Assembly: GCA_937923355.1 (NCBI GenBank)
Contig: CALAIO010000147.1
Coordinates: forward strand, 1 to 5,967
Direction: 5' to 3'
Source: an uncultured Rhizobiaceae group bacterium
GTDB taxonomy: Bacteria > Pseudomonadota > Alphaproteobacteria > Rhizobiales > Rhizobiaceae
DNA length: 5,967 bases
A model generated the notes under the pieces. It did no database searches, was not told the DNA's origin, and saw only the letters and a list, made by a program, of their open reading frames with translations. The position numbers and the translations under genes were made by a program. Positions 5,555 to 5,967 of this stretch are shown here, piece after piece (positions within the stretch are counted from its first letter, which is position 1; each line of letters begins with the position of its first letter).

Positions 5555-5967
5555 TGAATTCCTTTAATAAAATTCTGCAGTCTCGTTATCTTGTATGGGT
5601 TCTTCTATTCATACCAGCAATTGAATACATTCATGAGCTGTTTTACCCTTCGCGGCACTACCCGGAAATGATGGAAAATTCTGGTGAGCTATCAATGCAA
5701 ATTCTGGTTTTTACGCTTTGCATTACGCCACTTACGCTTATTCTGCGTTATGCCGAATGGGGTAAAGCAGTCTCTCGTTGGTTATTAAAAAATCGTCGTT
5801 ACTTTGGCGTGGCAGGATTTGGATATGCCTTTGTGCATACGGTTCTATATATCCGCCAGACGTTTGACTTTGAACTCATCTGGCTAGAGGCACTTGATTG
5901 GCCGCTTGGCACAGGCTGGATTTCTGTTCTAATTTTGCTGGTGCTTGCCTTAACTTCTAACCAGTTC
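5554..5967 (+). CDS. Ferric-reductase-like transmembrane domain protein (MsrQ/YedZ-like), 3' end outside the window
   Basis: The frame runs from ATG 5554 to the window end without a stop, giving 138 residues. The ATG shares its A with the asparaginase stop (TAATG), a classic coupling junction. Hydrophobic segments lie at about 13-27, 48-64, 83-101 and 121-135. The signature RRYFGVAGFGYAFVHTVLYI at 81-100 matches the haem-binding helix of ferric-reductase-like domains (RRxLG...H), with His95 the likely haem ligand. The LVFTLCITPLTLILR stretch at 51-65 and the closing LALTSN also fit the family. Members are membrane b-type cytochromes; MsrQ passes electrons to the periplasmic methionine sulfoxide reductase MsrP. 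No msrP is visible in the window, so the partner is unknown and a generic name is safer than MsrQ. Confidence 0.8.
   Translation, partial: MNSFNKILQSRYLVWVLLFIPAIEYIHELFYPSRHYPEMMENSGELSMQILVFTLCITPLTLILRYAEWGKAVSRWLLKNRRYFGVAGFGYAFVHTVLYIRQTFDFELIWLEALDWPLGTGWISVLILLVLALTSNQF

Noticed and set aside
1..5967. New defence system, mobile element, CRISPR array or prophage
   Set aside because: All eight genes belong to recognised housekeeping or metabolic families. No transposase, integrase, direct-repeat array or terminal inverted repeats were found, and base composition looks even.

Overview
The window looks like ordinary core chromosome of an alphaproteobacterium, most likely a member of the Hyphomicrobiales (Rhizobiales) with a fairly low GC content (below 50% by eye). 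The evidence is the protein types: a Rhizobium-type (ReAV-like) L-asparaginase, a short NifU/IscU-like scaffold next to YidD, and folE next to hisI. A structured leader before folE also fits the alphaproteobacterial folE motif (THF-II riboswitch). This placement is inference from family knowledge; no search was run. I see no mobile element, CRISPR array, rRNA, tRNA or defence system.

Layout. Positions 1-594 (+) hold the 3' part of a rhomboid intramembrane protease. It converges on a leftward (-) group of four genes, read right to left: folE (GTP cyclohydrolase I), hisI (phosphoribosyl-AMP cyclohydrolase), a LysE-family exporter and a patatin-like phospholipase/esterase. The rhomboid and patatin stop codons overlap. 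folE, hisI and lysE are closely spaced and probably form one transcript. The patatin gene lies about 130 bp further on and may have its own promoter. Between 3489 and 3781 is a divergent control region. Its folE-proximal half encodes a folded leader RNA that can pair over the folE ribosome binding site, and a plausible promoter sits directly upstream. Rightward (+) from 3782 runs a tightly packed group: a NifU/IscU-like protein, yidD, an L-asparaginase and a ferric-reductase-like membrane protein cut off by the window end. Their junctions are +2 nt, an 11-bp overlap and a 1-bp overlap, which points to one transcript with translational coupling.

How the genes relate. FolE opens tetrahydrofolate and pterin synthesis from GTP, and HisI acts early in histidine synthesis; both are Zn-dependent hydrolases of purine-nucleotide substrates. 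The rightward group mixes Fe-S assembly, membrane-protein biogenesis, asparagine breakdown and a haem membrane domain, so co-transcription does not imply one pathway. The most interesting content is in the RNA layer: the predicted folE riboswitch, and a second, independent hairpin between folE and hisI that buries the hisI ribosome binding site. The NifU/IscU-like protein also lacks two of the usual cluster-site residues.
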